Shown here in pieces: positions 1-8,050 of a stretch of 64,000 bases of DNA. This DNA comes from Bacteroidota bacterium (GTDB lineage Bacteria > Bacteroidota > Bacteroidia > Sphingobacteriales > Sphingobacteriaceae). The stretch lies in contig JABDBM010000001.1 in assembly GCA_013288685.1 (NCBI GenBank), positions 204,900-268,899 of the forward strand, in the 5' to 3' direction. The notes beneath the pieces were generated by a model that saw only the letters and a list, made by a program, of their open reading frames with translations, had not been told where the DNA came from and did not search any database. The position numbers and the translations under genes were made by a program. Position 1 is the first letter of the stretch. Each line of letters starts with the position of its first letter.

Positions 1-368
1 GGCATATCGTTGATGGCGCAGGCTTTGGCGTCGCTGGTTAAGCTCGAAAGGTTAACAGCGCCAAATCCTTTTAAATAAGGGGCATCTTCGTTAACTACAT
101 AAGCAGCGTTTGCTTTCGGATCAAAAGCAATTAAAATATTATCGGTGGCAGTAGCACTTGCTGCTAACTGAATGCGCAGATAACCTTTTACAGTATCAAC
201 CGCGGGGGCAGTAACAGTTTGTGTTAATGGGGTGGTAGTGTTTGTTGCAGGTGTAGTTGCTGTTGTTGTGCCAGGTGTTGTGGTAGTGCCTGGTGTTATG
301 GTTTCTTTTTGGCACGATACAAAGCAGATGCCGAAGAATAATGCCAAAGTAAGAGTTGCTAATTTCAT
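1..368 (-). CDS. Putative lipoprotein, 3' end outside the window
   Basis: The reverse strand encodes a protein starting at 368 with a short hydrophobic signal (MKLATLTLALFFGICFVSC) whose VSC is a lipobox, so it is probably a signal-peptidase-II lipoprotein of the cell envelope. About 122 codons are visible; the C-terminus is cut off by the window edge. After the Cys comes a low-complexity Thr/Pro linker of about 35 residues, with TTPGT-like units, then a folded stretch beginning VKGYLRIQLA. I do not recognise the family. The linker suggests a surface- or periplasm-exposed domain tethered to a membrane. It is divergent from the gene at 690. Confidence 0.6.
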   Translation of the reverse strand, partial: MKLATLTLALFFGICFVSCQKETITPGTTTTPGTTTATTPATNTTTPLTQTVTAPAVDTVKGYLRIQLAASATATDNILIAFDPKANAAYVVNEDAPYLKGFGAVNLSSLTSDAKACAINDM

Positions 369-689
369 TGTCGTATATTTTTATCAAATCAAGTGCTCGT
401 TATTAGCATCTTGATATTGCCTGATAACATTGATGTATACGGGTTTGCCAAAATAAGGTTATAAGTATTTTGATATGGGGTTGAAAATGAGCGCAGAAAC
501 CAGCTTGTAACCTCGATACAGCCTCGTTTGAGTCGTACAAAATCATATTATCTACCCCATTAGGGCACTTTATGAAGCACGCCGGTGTCAGAAAAAATAT
601 TTTGTTTTTTTTTTGACAAATAGCCTGCATTTCGCTTAATTTTCTCCATATATTGTTTTGAGATAGCCACCTCTTAATTCAACTAAATT
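369..689. other. Divergent intergenic region
   Basis: This AT-rich 321-bp gap separates the divergent lipoprotein and AlkD-like genes. A TTG in an oligo-T run at about 615 followed 21 bases later by TAATTTTC is a weak match to the Bacteroidota -33/-7 promoter pattern for the rightward gene. I see no convincing gene in either strand. Confidence 0.4.
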
Positions 690-1400
690 ATGACGACTGT
701 ACAAGAGATAATGACTGAACTGCAGGCGAAAGGCAGCGAGAGTATCAAAAAGATATTATTAAAACATGGCGTAAAAGAACCTTTTTTTGGCGTGAAGATT
801 GAGTATTTGAAACCTATCCAAAAAGCAATAAAAACGGATTACCAACTGGCAAAGGACTTATATGCCACCGGTAATGCGGACGCAATGTACCTGGCCGGGC
901 TGATTGCGGACGATGAAAAAATGACTCCGGCCGATCTGCAAACCTGGGCTGAGCAGGCGGTGTCAAATAACATTAGCGAATACACGGTGCCCTGGGTAGC
1001 AGCGGAAGGGAAGCATGGTTTTGAAATGGCTTTGAAATGGATAGATAGTGATGTGGAGTATATTGCTGCCGCGGGTTGGTCGACATTGGGCAATATCGCA
1101 GCGCTGAAACCTGATAGTGAATTGGATTTGGCTGTCTTAAAAACACTGTTGCAACGGGTGGTGCAAACTATAAATGCTGCGGATAACAGGGTCATAAAAT
1201 CAATGAATACTTTTATGATATCGGTAGGATGTTATGTAACCCCGTTAAAAGATGATGCCATAGCTGCCGCAAAAGAAATTGGGCCGGTTACTTACGATAC
1301 AACGGGGACTGCCTGCAAAATACCTGACGTTAGGGACTATGTTAAAAAGGCTGAGGATAAAGGCGTATTAGGAAAAAAGAAGAAGACAGTGAAATGCTAA
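690..1400 (+). CDS. DNA alkylation repair enzyme (AlkD-like HEAT-repeat protein)
   Basis: This is a 236-residue all-helical protein of the DNA-alkylation-repair (AlkC/AlkD-like) superfamily. Its N-terminal pattern (helical pairs with the FFGVKIEYLKPIQK segment around residues 32-45) and later HEAT-like helices (YLAGLIADD, WAEQAV, WAAEGKHGFEMALKWI) are typical. Family members remove N3/N7-alkylated bases from DNA, but many Bacteroidota homologues are uncharacterised, so glycosylase activity is an inference. The C-terminal tail is Lys-rich (LGKKKKTVKC), which may help DNA binding. It stands alone, with its own upstream region and an AT-rich gap before the subtilase gene. Confidence 0.75.
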   Translation: MTTVQEIMTELQAKGSESIKKILLKHGVKEPFFGVKIEYLKPIQKAIKTDYQLAKDLYATGNADAMYLAGLIADDEKMTPADLQTWAEQAVSNNISEYTVPWVAAEGKHGFEMALKWIDSDVEYIAAAGWSTLGNIAALKPDSELDLAVLKTLLQRVVQTINAADNRVIKSMNTFMISVGCYVTPLKDDAIAAAKEIGPVTYDTTGTACKIPDVRDYVKKAEDKGVLGKKKKTVKC

Positions 1401-1481
1401 TTAATTTTTAACCCAAAAACTAATTATAATTGCATTAAATAATTAGTTTTATCAACACATAAAAAAAACCTTATCCAGGGT

Positions 1482-3074
1482 ATGAAAAAAATTATTTTGC
1501 TTAACCTATTGGTGTTGTTAATAAGCATCCCTGCTTATTTAACTGCCCAAACCGCTCTGAAAACTAAAGCCAATTGGCAAAACCTCGATTTTAAAACCGA
1601 CTCCGTTTTCGGAATAAGTACCGAAAAGGCCTACAACGAATTGCTTAAGGATAAAAAACATGTACCTGTGCTGGTTGCTGTAATTGACGGCGGTATTGAT
1701 ATTAACCACGAGGATTTAAAACAGGTAATTTGGACAAACCCTGGCGAAGTGGCCGGCAATAACGCGGATGACGATAAAAATGGCTATGTTGATGATATAC
1801 ACGGCTGGGATTTTATTGGCTCGGCAAAGGGTGATGTGCAATATGATAATATGGAGCTTACCCGGTTTGTGCGGTCCAACAGCACCAGGTTTGACGGCCC
1901 GGATACCACCTCGTTAAAGGGCACTGACCTTACCGCCTTTAACGAGTACCGCAAAGCAAGGAATGATTTGAATGAACGGCTAAAAAAAGCGCAGCGTACC
2001 TATTTTATTATTAACCGGTTTAGTGAAATGCTCGATGGTTTGTTAATTAAGATAAACAAGCCCGACCCTAAAGTGGAAGATTTTAAGAATTATGAGCCTG
2101 CGAATGAGGGGGAAGGCTATGTAAAAAAGATATTGGTTGAAAATTTGGGCAGCTATAAAGATTTGGCTGATTTCAGAAAAAATGAAATTGATGACGCCCG
2201 TAAACATTTTAAAGAACTGCTCGACTACCATTTGAATGTTGACTACGACCCAAGGAGTATTATTGGCGACAATTATTTGGACAGCAGCGAGCATTTTTAT
2301 GGGAATAATGATGTAACCGGCCCCGATGCCGACCATGCTACACACGTTGCCGGTATAATAGGCGCCGTAAGAGATAATAACATCGGTGTAAAAGGTGTGG
2401 CTAATGACGTGATGATTATGTCTGTGCGCACCGTGCCTAACGGCGACGAGCGCGATAAGGACGTGGCTAATGCCATCCGTTACGCTGCTGCGAATGGTGC
2501 AAAAGTGATTAATATGAGCTTTGGCAAAGGGTATTCGTTTGATAAAAAAGCGGTAGATGAAGCGGTTAAGTTTGCCATGAGCAAGGATGTTTTGCTGGTA
2601 CACGCAGCAGGTAACGATAACAATAATACCGATGTTGAACCTCACTTCCCTAATCGCACCTATGAAGATAACAGTGGCACGGCGCAGGCATGGATTGAAG
2701 TTGGCGCATCGGGTCCTAAAGACGACGAAACTTTAAAAGCATCATTTTCCAATTATGGTAAAACAAATGTGGATGTATTTGCCCCCGGCGTAAATATTTA
2801 TTCAACCACGCCAAATTCAAACTACCAGGAGCACGACGGCACCAGTATGGCAGCACCAGTAGTTACCGGGCTGGCGGCGCTTATCCGCTCGTACTACCCA
2901 AAGCTAACAGCCTTGCAGGTAAAAGAAATTATTATGAAATCTGTTGTTAAAATTCAGCACAAGATAAAACTAAAAGACGGTGATAGCGACAGGCGTTTGT
3001 CGTTCGATAAACTCTGCGTAAGCGGCGGCATTGTAAACGCTTATGACGCGTTAAAATTGGCGGCTACTTATTAA
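1482..3074 (+). CDS. Secreted S8 (subtilisin-like) serine peptidase
   Basis: A 530-residue secreted peptidase with an N-terminal signal peptide (residues 1-22, ending near TAQT). The S8 triad is readable: Asp69 in VAVIDGGID, His285 in a DHATHVAG box (the usual family form is HGTHVAG), and Ser455 in DGTSMAAP. The oxyanion Asn lies in HAAGND. The Asp and His boxes are separated by about 215 residues rather than the few tens usual in subtilisin; the extra part is charged and helical (residues about 125-260). No C-terminal sorting domain is obvious. The role is probably envelope or extracellular proteolysis; the substrate is unknown. It is monocistronic, followed by a palindromic repeat. Confidence 0.9.
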   Translation: MKKIILLNLLVLLISIPAYLTAQTALKTKANWQNLDFKTDSVFGISTEKAYNELLKDKKHVPVLVAVIDGGIDINHEDLKQVIWTNPGEVAGNNADDDKNGYVDDIHGWDFIGSAKGDVQYDNMELTRFVRSNSTRFDGPDTTSLKGTDLTAFNEYRKARNDLNERLKKAQRTYFIINRFSEMLDGLLIKINKPDPKVEDFKNYEPANEGEGYVKKILVENLGSYKDLADFRKNEIDDARKHFKELLDYHLNVDYDPRSIIGDNYLDSSEHFYGNNDVTGPDADHATHVAGIIGAVRDNNIGVKGVANDVMIMSVRTVPNGDERDKDVANAIRYAAANGAKVINMSFGKGYSFDKKAVDEAVKFAMSKDVLLVHAAGNDNNNTDVEPHFPNRTYEDNSGTAQAWIEVGASGPKDDETLKASFSNYGKTNVDVFAPGVNIYSTTPNSNYQEHDGTSMAAPVVTGLAALIRSYYPKLTALQVKEIIMKSVVKIQHKIKLKDGDSDRRLSFDKLCVSGGIVNAYDALKLAATY

Positions 3075-3086
3075 TATCGCAGATTA

Positions 3087-3173
3087 GATCACAGATTTAA
3101 ACTGATTTTTATGATTACGCAGATTTAACAAAAAAATCAGCGTAATCAGCGTAATCAATAAAAATCTGTGATC
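3087..3173. repeat. Palindromic intergenic repeat
   Basis: The outer arms GATCACAGATTT (3087-3098) and AAATCTGTGATC (3162-3173) are perfect inverted repeats, and inner GATTACGC/GCGTAATC arms extend the pairing. It lies between convergent genes and could form a long hairpin acting as a bidirectional terminator. Similar 'aatctgtgatc' intergenic repeats are common in bacterial genomes, so multiple genomic copies are expected. Confidence 0.7.
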
Positions 3174-3210
3174 AAATACTCCTAATCCGAAAAATCTCCT
3201 TAATCCCGGT

Positions 3211-3564
3211 TCAGTTTTGATGGAAACTCAACGAATTCCCGTCAGGATCTTTTACCGAAAGGAATTTGCCCCAGGGTGTTTGGTCGATTTTACCGGTTTC
3301 AATACCTTTTTCGGTAAACTCCTGCTTGTCCTTTTCTACATCGTCGGTTTTTATAACAAAGCCCTGTACACAACCGGCAGGCATATCGCCGAACCAGGTT
3401 ACCAGCGTGATTGATGGCCCATCACCGGGCAGGCCCATTTGTATCCACTTTTTATCACCCTCAAACGGGGCTTCCACTAAAACGTTAAAGCCTAATTGCT
3501 GATAAAACGTCTTTGCTCTCAACTGGTCACTTACCGGAATCGAGATGATTTCAATTGCTTTCAT
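3211..3564 (-). CDS. VOC (glyoxalase/bleomycin-resistance) family protein
   Basis: A 117-residue vicinal-oxygen-chelate-fold protein: it opens with the typical strand-helix MKAIEIISIPVSD followed by RAKTFYQQLGF, and ends in KDPDGNSLSF, the usual last strand of the fold. A single-module VOC protein normally dimerises to form its metal site. It is the last gene of a three-gene leftward operon; its start overlaps the end of the ArsR gene by 14 bases. This combination with ArsR and AHSA1 genes is frequent in bacteria, where substrates are usually unknown. The family is clear, the function is not. Confidence 0.85.
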   Translation of the reverse strand: MKAIEIISIPVSDQLRAKTFYQQLGFNVLVEAPFEGDKKWIQMGLPGDGPSITLVTWFGDMPAGCVQGFVIKTDDVEKDKQEFTEKGIETGKIDQTPWGKFLSVKDPDGNSLSFHQN

Positions 3565-3883
3565 TGGTGTTTGATATTTGATTTAATAAGTTTTCAAGGT
3601 TTTGCAGTTTCTCCTTCCAGAACTTGTCGAAAAACAATAGCCAGTTTTTCACCTCGTCGAAGCCATCGGGTTTTAGTTCGCAGTAGCGCTCACGGCCATG
3701 GTCGTTTATCAGGATAAGGCCCGCCTCGTGCAGCACTTTAACGTGCTTGGATACCGCCGGGCGGCTCATATCAAAATTACCGGCCAGCGCGTTGATGGAT
3801 AGTTTATCTTTTGTCAATAACATTAATATTTCCCTGCGGCTGGGGTCGGCAATTGCCTGGAAAGTGTCCATTGTTGTTCTCAT
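3551..3883 (-). CDS. ArsR/SmtB-family transcriptional regulator
   Basis: A 110-residue winged-helix repressor-type protein. The N-terminal DTFQAIADPSRREIL signature, the helix-turn-helix at about residues 30-55 (MSRPAVSKHVKVLHEAG) and the wing (ILINDHGRERYCEL) are standard for ArsR proteins of the type paired with AHSA1/SRPBCC proteins. No clear CxC-type metal site is seen, so the ligand may be something other than a metal. It is the middle gene of the operon: its ATG overlaps the AHSA1 stop (ATGA at 3880-3883). It probably autoregulates through the two inverted repeats upstream of the operon. Confidence 0.88.
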   Translation of the reverse strand: MRTTMDTFQAIADPSRREILMLLTKDKLSINALAGNFDMSRPAVSKHVKVLHEAGLILINDHGRERYCELKPDGFDEVKNWLLFFDKFWKEKLQNLENLLNQISNTNESN

Positions 3884-4317
3884 TTCATATTGTTTACCGT
3901 TGTTTCCAACCTGCGCAATACTTTCTTTTTCCAGCCTTGCTCCATAAATATGCTGGCGATGTAGTTTTTAAAGCCTTTAAATCCGCTGTGTTCCAGTACC
4001 ATCCGGGTGCCATCGCCGTCGGGACTTAGGGTCCATGTGAGCACGGTATCCAAACCAATAACTCCCGGCTCGGGTCCGCCGCGCCAGGTGTATACCAGCT
4101 TTTTGTTGGGAATTAGTTCTAATACCTCACAATAAACAATACCATCAAAACTCATTTTTGGTATGGCCTTAGTATGAAAGTTAAATTTGTGGCCCACTAC
4201 AGGCTTAAAATCATTTTTCATGAGCCATTGACTTATCATTGCCGGATTGGTAAGACATTCCCAAACTTTTTCGGGCGGATGAGGGAAATGCCATTTAATA
4301 ACGAGGTCTCTTTGCAT
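3880..4317 (-). CDS. AHSA1/SRPBCC-domain protein
   Basis: A 145-residue START/SRPBCC-fold protein of the AHSA1 (activator of Hsp90 ATPase homologue 1-like) family: HFPHPPEKVWECLTNPAMISQWL at the N-terminus is the hallmark helix-grip entry, though here without any Hsp90 context. Such bacterial proteins bind hydrophobic ligands in a deep cavity; the ligand cannot be read from sequence. It is the first gene of the AHSA1-ArsR-VOC operon. The start at 4317 is only about 25 bases from the strong promoter -7 box, giving a very short leader. Confidence 0.85.
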   Translation of the reverse strand: MQRDLVIKWHFPHPPEKVWECLTNPAMISQWLMKNDFKPVVGHKFNFHTKAIPKMSFDGIVYCEVLELIPNKKLVYTWRGGPEPGVIGLDTVLTWTLSPDGDGTRMVLEHSGFKGFKNYIASIFMEQGWKKKVLRRLETTVNNMK

Positions 4318-4322
4318 AAACG

Positions 4323-4340
4323 CGTAACTTTAAGGTTACG
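4323..4340. promoter_or_regulatory. Operator candidate 1 (CGTAAC-N6-GTTACG)
   Basis: An 18-bp inverted repeat with perfect 6-bp arms lies immediately downstream of the -7 box, over the predicted transcription start. The size and symmetry suit an ArsR-family dimer, and the encoded ArsR protein is the obvious candidate ligand. Confidence 0.6.
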
Positions 4341-4372
4341 CAAAGGTATACGTAACCTTTGAGTTACGCAAA
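4341..4372 (-). promoter_or_regulatory. Bacteroidota-type promoter of the AHSA1-ArsR-VOC operon
   Basis: Read on the minus strand, TTTG (4372-4369) is followed after 20 bases by TACCTTTG (4348-4341). This fits the Bacteroidota primary-sigma pattern (TTTG at -33, TAnnTTTG at -7) exactly. Transcription would start near 4334, about 17 bases before the ATG at 4317. Confidence 0.7.
4351..4368. promoter_or_regulatory. Operator candidate 2 (CGTAAC-N6-GTTACG)
   Basis: A second copy of the same inverted repeat, with the same spacer length, fills the interval between the -33 and -7 boxes. The two copies are 28 bp apart start to start, so they bracket the -7 box. Occupancy would block RNA polymerase. 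Confidence 0.6.
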
Positions 4373-4394
4373 TTTATTTTCAAATAGTTGAATG

Positions 4395-4402
4395 TATATT
4401 TG
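4395..4402 (+). promoter_or_regulatory. -7 box for the Crp/Fnr-like gene
   Basis: TATATTTG matches TAnnTTTG exactly and lies 44 bases before the ATG at 4446. No TTTG is found at the ideal -33 distance, so the promoter is tentative. Confidence 0.35.
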
Positions 4403-4445
4403 AAGCTGTTAAGGTGTATCATGCTGAATTTAGTTAATTACAAAC

Positions 4446-5018
4446 ATGTTTAAAGACTTCATTAACTTCTTGAAGCTATTTAAAAATATCCCCGAGGCGG
4501 ATGTTGCGGTTATAGAGCAAGCGCTGGCTTTTAGGAAAGTTGCCGAAGGCGATGTGCTTTTTACCGGGGGCCAGGTATGCCGCGAAATGTTTTTTATATG
4601 CAAAGGCGTTTTGCGCATTGTTGCCCAAAACGAAAAGGGCAACCTCGTAACTTATTTCTTTTTAAAGGAGAACCAGTTTTGCTGTATTTTAAACAGCTTT
4701 AATAATAATATCCCGGCTACCGAAGGTATAGAAGCAGCTTGCGATGCGGAAATCATCGTGATAAAAAAGCAAAAGCTAATCAACTTATTTGAACAATTAC
4801 CTTACCTTAAAGAGCTGATCAACGGTATTGTTACCCAGGCATTGCTGGAAAAAATACAGATCAAAAATGGATATTTTAATGAGGACGCCGCTACCCGTTA
4901 CCGTAATTTTTTGATGCGGCAACCGGATATTGCCCTGCGGGTTTCGCTGAGCGATATTGCATCGTATCTCGGTATTACCCAGCAATCGTTAAGCCGTATC
5001 CGGCGAAATGTGCGCTAA
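4446..5018 (+). CDS. Crp/Fnr-family transcriptional regulator
   Basis: A 190-residue regulator with an N-terminal cyclic-nucleotide-binding-type beta-roll (about residues 20-115; VAEGDVLFTGGQVCREMFFICKG region) and a C-terminal helix-turn-helix (LSDIASYLGITQQSLSRIRR, about residues 165-185). The Arg/Glu phosphate-binding cassette of true cAMP receptors is not evident, which is usual for this Bacteroidota group. It precedes the SDR gene by 71 bases on the same strand and may control it. A decayed Crp/Fnr-SDR pair recurs at 48.8-49.7 kb. Confidence 0.88.
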   Translation: MFKDFINFLKLFKNIPEADVAVIEQALAFRKVAEGDVLFTGGQVCREMFFICKGVLRIVAQNEKGNLVTYFFLKENQFCCILNSFNNNIPATEGIEAACDAEIIVIKKQKLINLFEQLPYLKELINGIVTQALLEKIQIKNGYFNEDAATRYRNFLMRQPDIALRVSLSDIASYLGITQQSLSRIRRNVR

Positions 5019-5089
5019 CCGTTTTTACCATTTGGTAAATGCAAGGCGGTTTGCGTTTAGGAACTTTGTTGTATTAAAATTTTACAATC

Positions 5090-5839
5090 ATGAACAGCAA
5101 AGAAACAGGAAGAACAAACAGCAGTTTGCAAGGCAAACGGATAGTGCTATTAGGCGGAACATCGGGATTTGGTTTGGCTACCGCACAAGCGGCAGCCAGC
5201 GAAGGTGCCGATGTAGTGGTGGTATCAAGCCAGCAACAAAAGATTAATACAGCTTTGGCCACTTTGCCGGCAGGGAGCAAAGGATACGCCGTTGATTTAA
5301 ACAACGAGCAACAAATTGATACATTTTTTAAGGGGGTAGGCGAATTTGATCACCTGGTTTTTACCGCAGGCGAAACATTGCAGCTAAGCGAATTACCAGA
5401 CGTGAAAATGGACGAAGCCAGGAATTTTTTTAACCTTCGTTTTTGGAGCGCGTTAATGGCGGCAAAATATGGGAGTCCGTTTATACGTAAAGGCGGGTCA
5501 GTTATTTTAACCAATGGTACTATTGGTAAACGCCCCTGGAAAGGGTGGGCCGTGGCAGCCGGCATAACCGGTGCTGTTGAAGCGCTTACCCGCGCATTGG
5601 CTGTAGAGCTGGCGCCCATACGCGTTAACGCCGTTTGCGCCGGTATGGTACGCACCGAGCTATGGGGCAATATGCCGGAAGTTGACAGAGAAGCGATGTT
5701 TAACGATTATGGCAGCAAACTATTAACGGGCGCTGTGGGCAACCCTGAAGATATTGCAGAAGCTTTTTTATACCTGATGCACGGCAAATATACCACCGGG
5801 CAGGTGGTGGTGGTTGATGGGGGCGGGGTGTTGGTGTAA
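5090..5839 (+). CDS. SDR-family protein lacking the YxxxK dyad
   Basis: A 249-residue Rossmann-fold short-chain dehydrogenase/reductase-like protein. The cofactor loop is GGTSGFG (near residues 22-28) and the C-terminal part (ALAVELAPIRVNAVCAGMV) is typical of SDRs. The catalytic segment, however, reads GWAVAAGITGAVEAL where classical SDRs have YxxxK, and the catalytic Ser region reads NGTIG, so the usual Ser-Tyr-Lys triad seems absent. It may bind NAD(P) without classical reductase chemistry, or use other residues. It lies behind the Crp/Fnr gene, its likely regulator, and ends in a strong hairpin terminator. Confidence 0.85.
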   Translation: MNSKETGRTNSSLQGKRIVLLGGTSGFGLATAQAAASEGADVVVVSSQQQKINTALATLPAGSKGYAVDLNNEQQIDTFFKGVGEFDHLVFTAGETLQLSELPDVKMDEARNFFNLRFWSALMAAKYGSPFIRKGGSVILTNGTIGKRPWKGWAVAAGITGAVEALTRALAVELAPIRVNAVCAGMVRTELWGNMPEVDREAMFNDYGSKLLTGAVGNPEDIAEAFLYLMHGKYTTGQVVVVDGGGVLV

Positions 5840-5860
5840 ACGTCACGGCTTTGGCATCCG

Positions 5861-5900
5861 AAAAACTTACGAATCTCCTAAAGGTCGTAAGTTTTTCCTT
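5861..5900 (+). terminator. Rho-independent terminator of the SDR gene
   Basis: The arms AAAAACTTACGA (5861-5872) and TCGTAAGTTTTT (5885-5896) are a perfect 12-bp stem with a 12-base loop and terminal T run. The stem is A/T-rich at its base, so it could work in both directions. Confidence 0.75.
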
Positions 5901-6094
5901 TGTCTGGCATCCCAATCAGTTATTAATAGAAAATACAAAGCAGCAAAGAGGAAAGTTTAGCATCCTGAATAAAACCATTCTTCTTAATGGTGTTAAACTC
6001 TGAAAGCTACTCAATTTCCCTTCTTCAACTTTTCCGACTTTCCTGACTTTTCGGACTTCTTTTCCTTTTTTCTCCCACCATATTATTTTTATTA

Positions 6095-6102
6095 TAAATT
6101 TG
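6095..6102 (+). promoter_or_regulatory. -7 box of the SusA-like gene
   Basis: TAAATTTG fits TAnnTTTG exactly, 58 bases before the ATG at 6161. The -33 position lies in a T/C-rich run without a clear TTTG, so this is tentative. Confidence 0.35.
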
Positions 6103-6160
6103 AAACGCGGTTGTTACAAAGCGTCAACAGCCGCCCAATTATTTTCCTGATAAACCTGGT

Positions 6161-8002
6161 ATGAAGAAAAGTTTATTTTTTACTGCCTGCTGCCTCTTTG
6201 CGGCGATAGGCTTAAACGCGCAAATTCCGGCCCTGGAACGCGTAGAACCCATGTTTTGGTGGGTGGGGATGCATAATCCGAATGTGCAATTGATTGTTCA
6301 TGGTAAGGATATCGCATCGCGAAAGGTGGAATTCAACTACCCCGGTGTAACCCTGGCGGCGGTACATAAAGTTGAAAATCCGAACTATTTATTCCTCGAT
6401 TTGCGCATTTCTGCGGGTACTACTCCGGGAACGTTCCCGATAAAGTTCACTAAACTGGGCCAAAAGGCTTTAACTTATAGCTACGCACTCAAAAAAAGAG
6501 AGCATTCGGCAGGCCGTATCCAGGGGGTAACCGATAAGGATTTGATATACCTTATCATGCCCGATCGCTTTTCGAATGGCGATCCGTCGAACGACTCATT
6601 TTCCAATATGCGCGAAACCGGTATCCAGCGCGATTCCATGTTCGGCCGTCACGGTGGCGATATACAGGGGGTGATGAACCATCTCGATTATCTGAAAGAT
6701 ATGGGCGTAACTACCATCTGGATGACCCCGGAAATTGAGAACGATGAGCCGAAGGCATCATATCACGGATATGCCGTTACTGATCATTATAAAATTGACG
6801 CACGTTATGGCACCAACCAATTATACAAGCAATTTGTAGAGAAGTGCCACAGCGTGGGCCTAAAGGTTATAAAAGACATTGTACACAACCATGCAGGCAC
6901 CGAGGGCTACACCATTATGGATATGCCCATGAAAAGCTGGGTGCATCAATGGCCAACATACACCAAATCGAACTTTAAATACGAAGCTGTGATGGACCCG
7001 CATGGCGCGGCGATGGATAAAAAGCTGATGCTGGACGGTTGGTTTGATCACCGCATGGCGGATATGAATGAGAATAACCCCTACGTGCAAAATTTTTTGA
7101 CTCAAAACCACATCTGGTGGATTGAGTACGCAGGTATTGATGGTTTGCGGTTAGACACCTATCCGTACAACGACCCGCAATATATGGCCGATTGGGCTAA
7201 AGATTTGAAAGCCGAGTTTCCCAACCTATCTATATTCGGCGAAGTGCTGACTAATGACCCCGTTATTTCTGCCTATTTTACGCAGGGCAATACGGTAAAC
7301 CGCGGAATGGATACCCATTTACCCGGCATTACTGATGCCGTTATGAAAAATGGCATTTACGATGCCGTGATGGATTGGAACGGCGGCGTAACCCATTTGT
7401 ATGAATTACTGGCACAGGATTTTCTTTACCAGGATGTTAATCGCAACGTCGTGTTTTTAGATAACCATGATATGAGCCGTGCACTATCAATGGTGAAGGA
7501 AGATATCACCAAATATAAATCAGCTATGACCATGCTGATGACCTTACGCGGCGTGCCACAGATGTATTATGGCGACGAGATCTTGATGAAAAACTATTCG
7601 GACCCCGATGGTTTAGTACGATCAGATTTCCCCGGCGGATGGGCAGGAGATAAAGTGAATAAATTTACTGCCGCTGGCCGTACCGATGCCGAAAATGATG
7701 CATTTAACTTTGTACGCAAATTAGCCAATTACCGCAAAAATACCCCCGCTTTGCAGGGTGGAAAAATGATGCAGTACATCCCCGAAAAGGGCATTTATGT
7801 ATATTTTAGGTACGATAGCAAAAAAACGGTAATGATGGTTTATAACAGTAATGATAAAGACCAAACCGAAACCACCGCCCGTTATGATGAACGGATAAAA
7901 GGCGCCAGGCAGGCCCGGAACGTTATATCCGGCGAAACCGTGGATTTGGCAAATGTGACCGTTCCGGCCAAAACCACACTGGTTTTGGAACTGTTGAATT
8001 AA
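6161..8002 (+). CDS. susA: SusA-like neopullulanase / cyclomaltodextrinase-type amylase (GH13)
   Basis: A 613-residue secreted glycoside hydrolase. After a signal peptide (residues 1-20, ending GLNA) comes the N-terminal beta domain of cyclomaltodextrinases (about 25-115), the GH13 barrel (about 130-520) and a C-terminal beta domain. Catalytic residues are visible: nucleophile Asp332 in GLRLDTYPY, acid/base Glu361 in FGEVLTN, and Asp437 in LDNHDMSR. It would cut alpha-1,4-glucan to maltose and short dextrins in the periplasm. Symbol by similarity to Bacteroides SusA. It heads a same-strand maltose cluster (pgmB follows 48 bases on), but no SusC/SusD genes accompany it. Confidence 0.88.
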   Translation: MKKSLFFTACCLFAAIGLNAQIPALERVEPMFWWVGMHNPNVQLIVHGKDIASRKVEFNYPGVTLAAVHKVENPNYLFLDLRISAGTTPGTFPIKFTKLGQKALTYSYALKKREHSAGRIQGVTDKDLIYLIMPDRFSNGDPSNDSFSNMRETGIQRDSMFGRHGGDIQGVMNHLDYLKDMGVTTIWMTPEIENDEPKASYHGYAVTDHYKIDARYGTNQLYKQFVEKCHSVGLKVIKDIVHNHAGTEGYTIMDMPMKSWVHQWPTYTKSNFKYEAVMDPHGAAMDKKLMLDGWFDHRMADMNENNPYVQNFLTQNHIWWIEYAGIDGLRLDTYPYNDPQYMADWAKDLKAEFPNLSIFGEVLTNDPVISAYFTQGNTVNRGMDTHLPGITDAVMKNGIYDAVMDWNGGVTHLYELLAQDFLYQDVNRNVVFLDNHDMSRALSMVKEDITKYKSAMTMLMTLRGVPQMYYGDEILMKNYSDPDGLVRSDFPGGWAGDKVNKFTAAGRTDAENDAFNFVRKLANYRKNTPALQGGKMMQYIPEKGIYVYFRYDSKKTVMMVYNSNDKDQTETTARYDERIKGARQARNVISGETVDLANVTVPAKTTLVLELLN

Positions 8003-8050
8003 TATAACCAACTAAGCACTAAATAATTAAATTTGCCCTACAAATAAAAG

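Larger units (their letters stand above)
5840..6160. other. Intergenic region before susA-like gene
   Basis: This 321-bp gap holds the SDR terminator at its left end and the -7 box of the amylase gene at its right end. The middle (about 5990-6075) is a pyrimidine-rich run with several TTCC/TTTTC units. No gene is seen. Confidence 0.5.
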
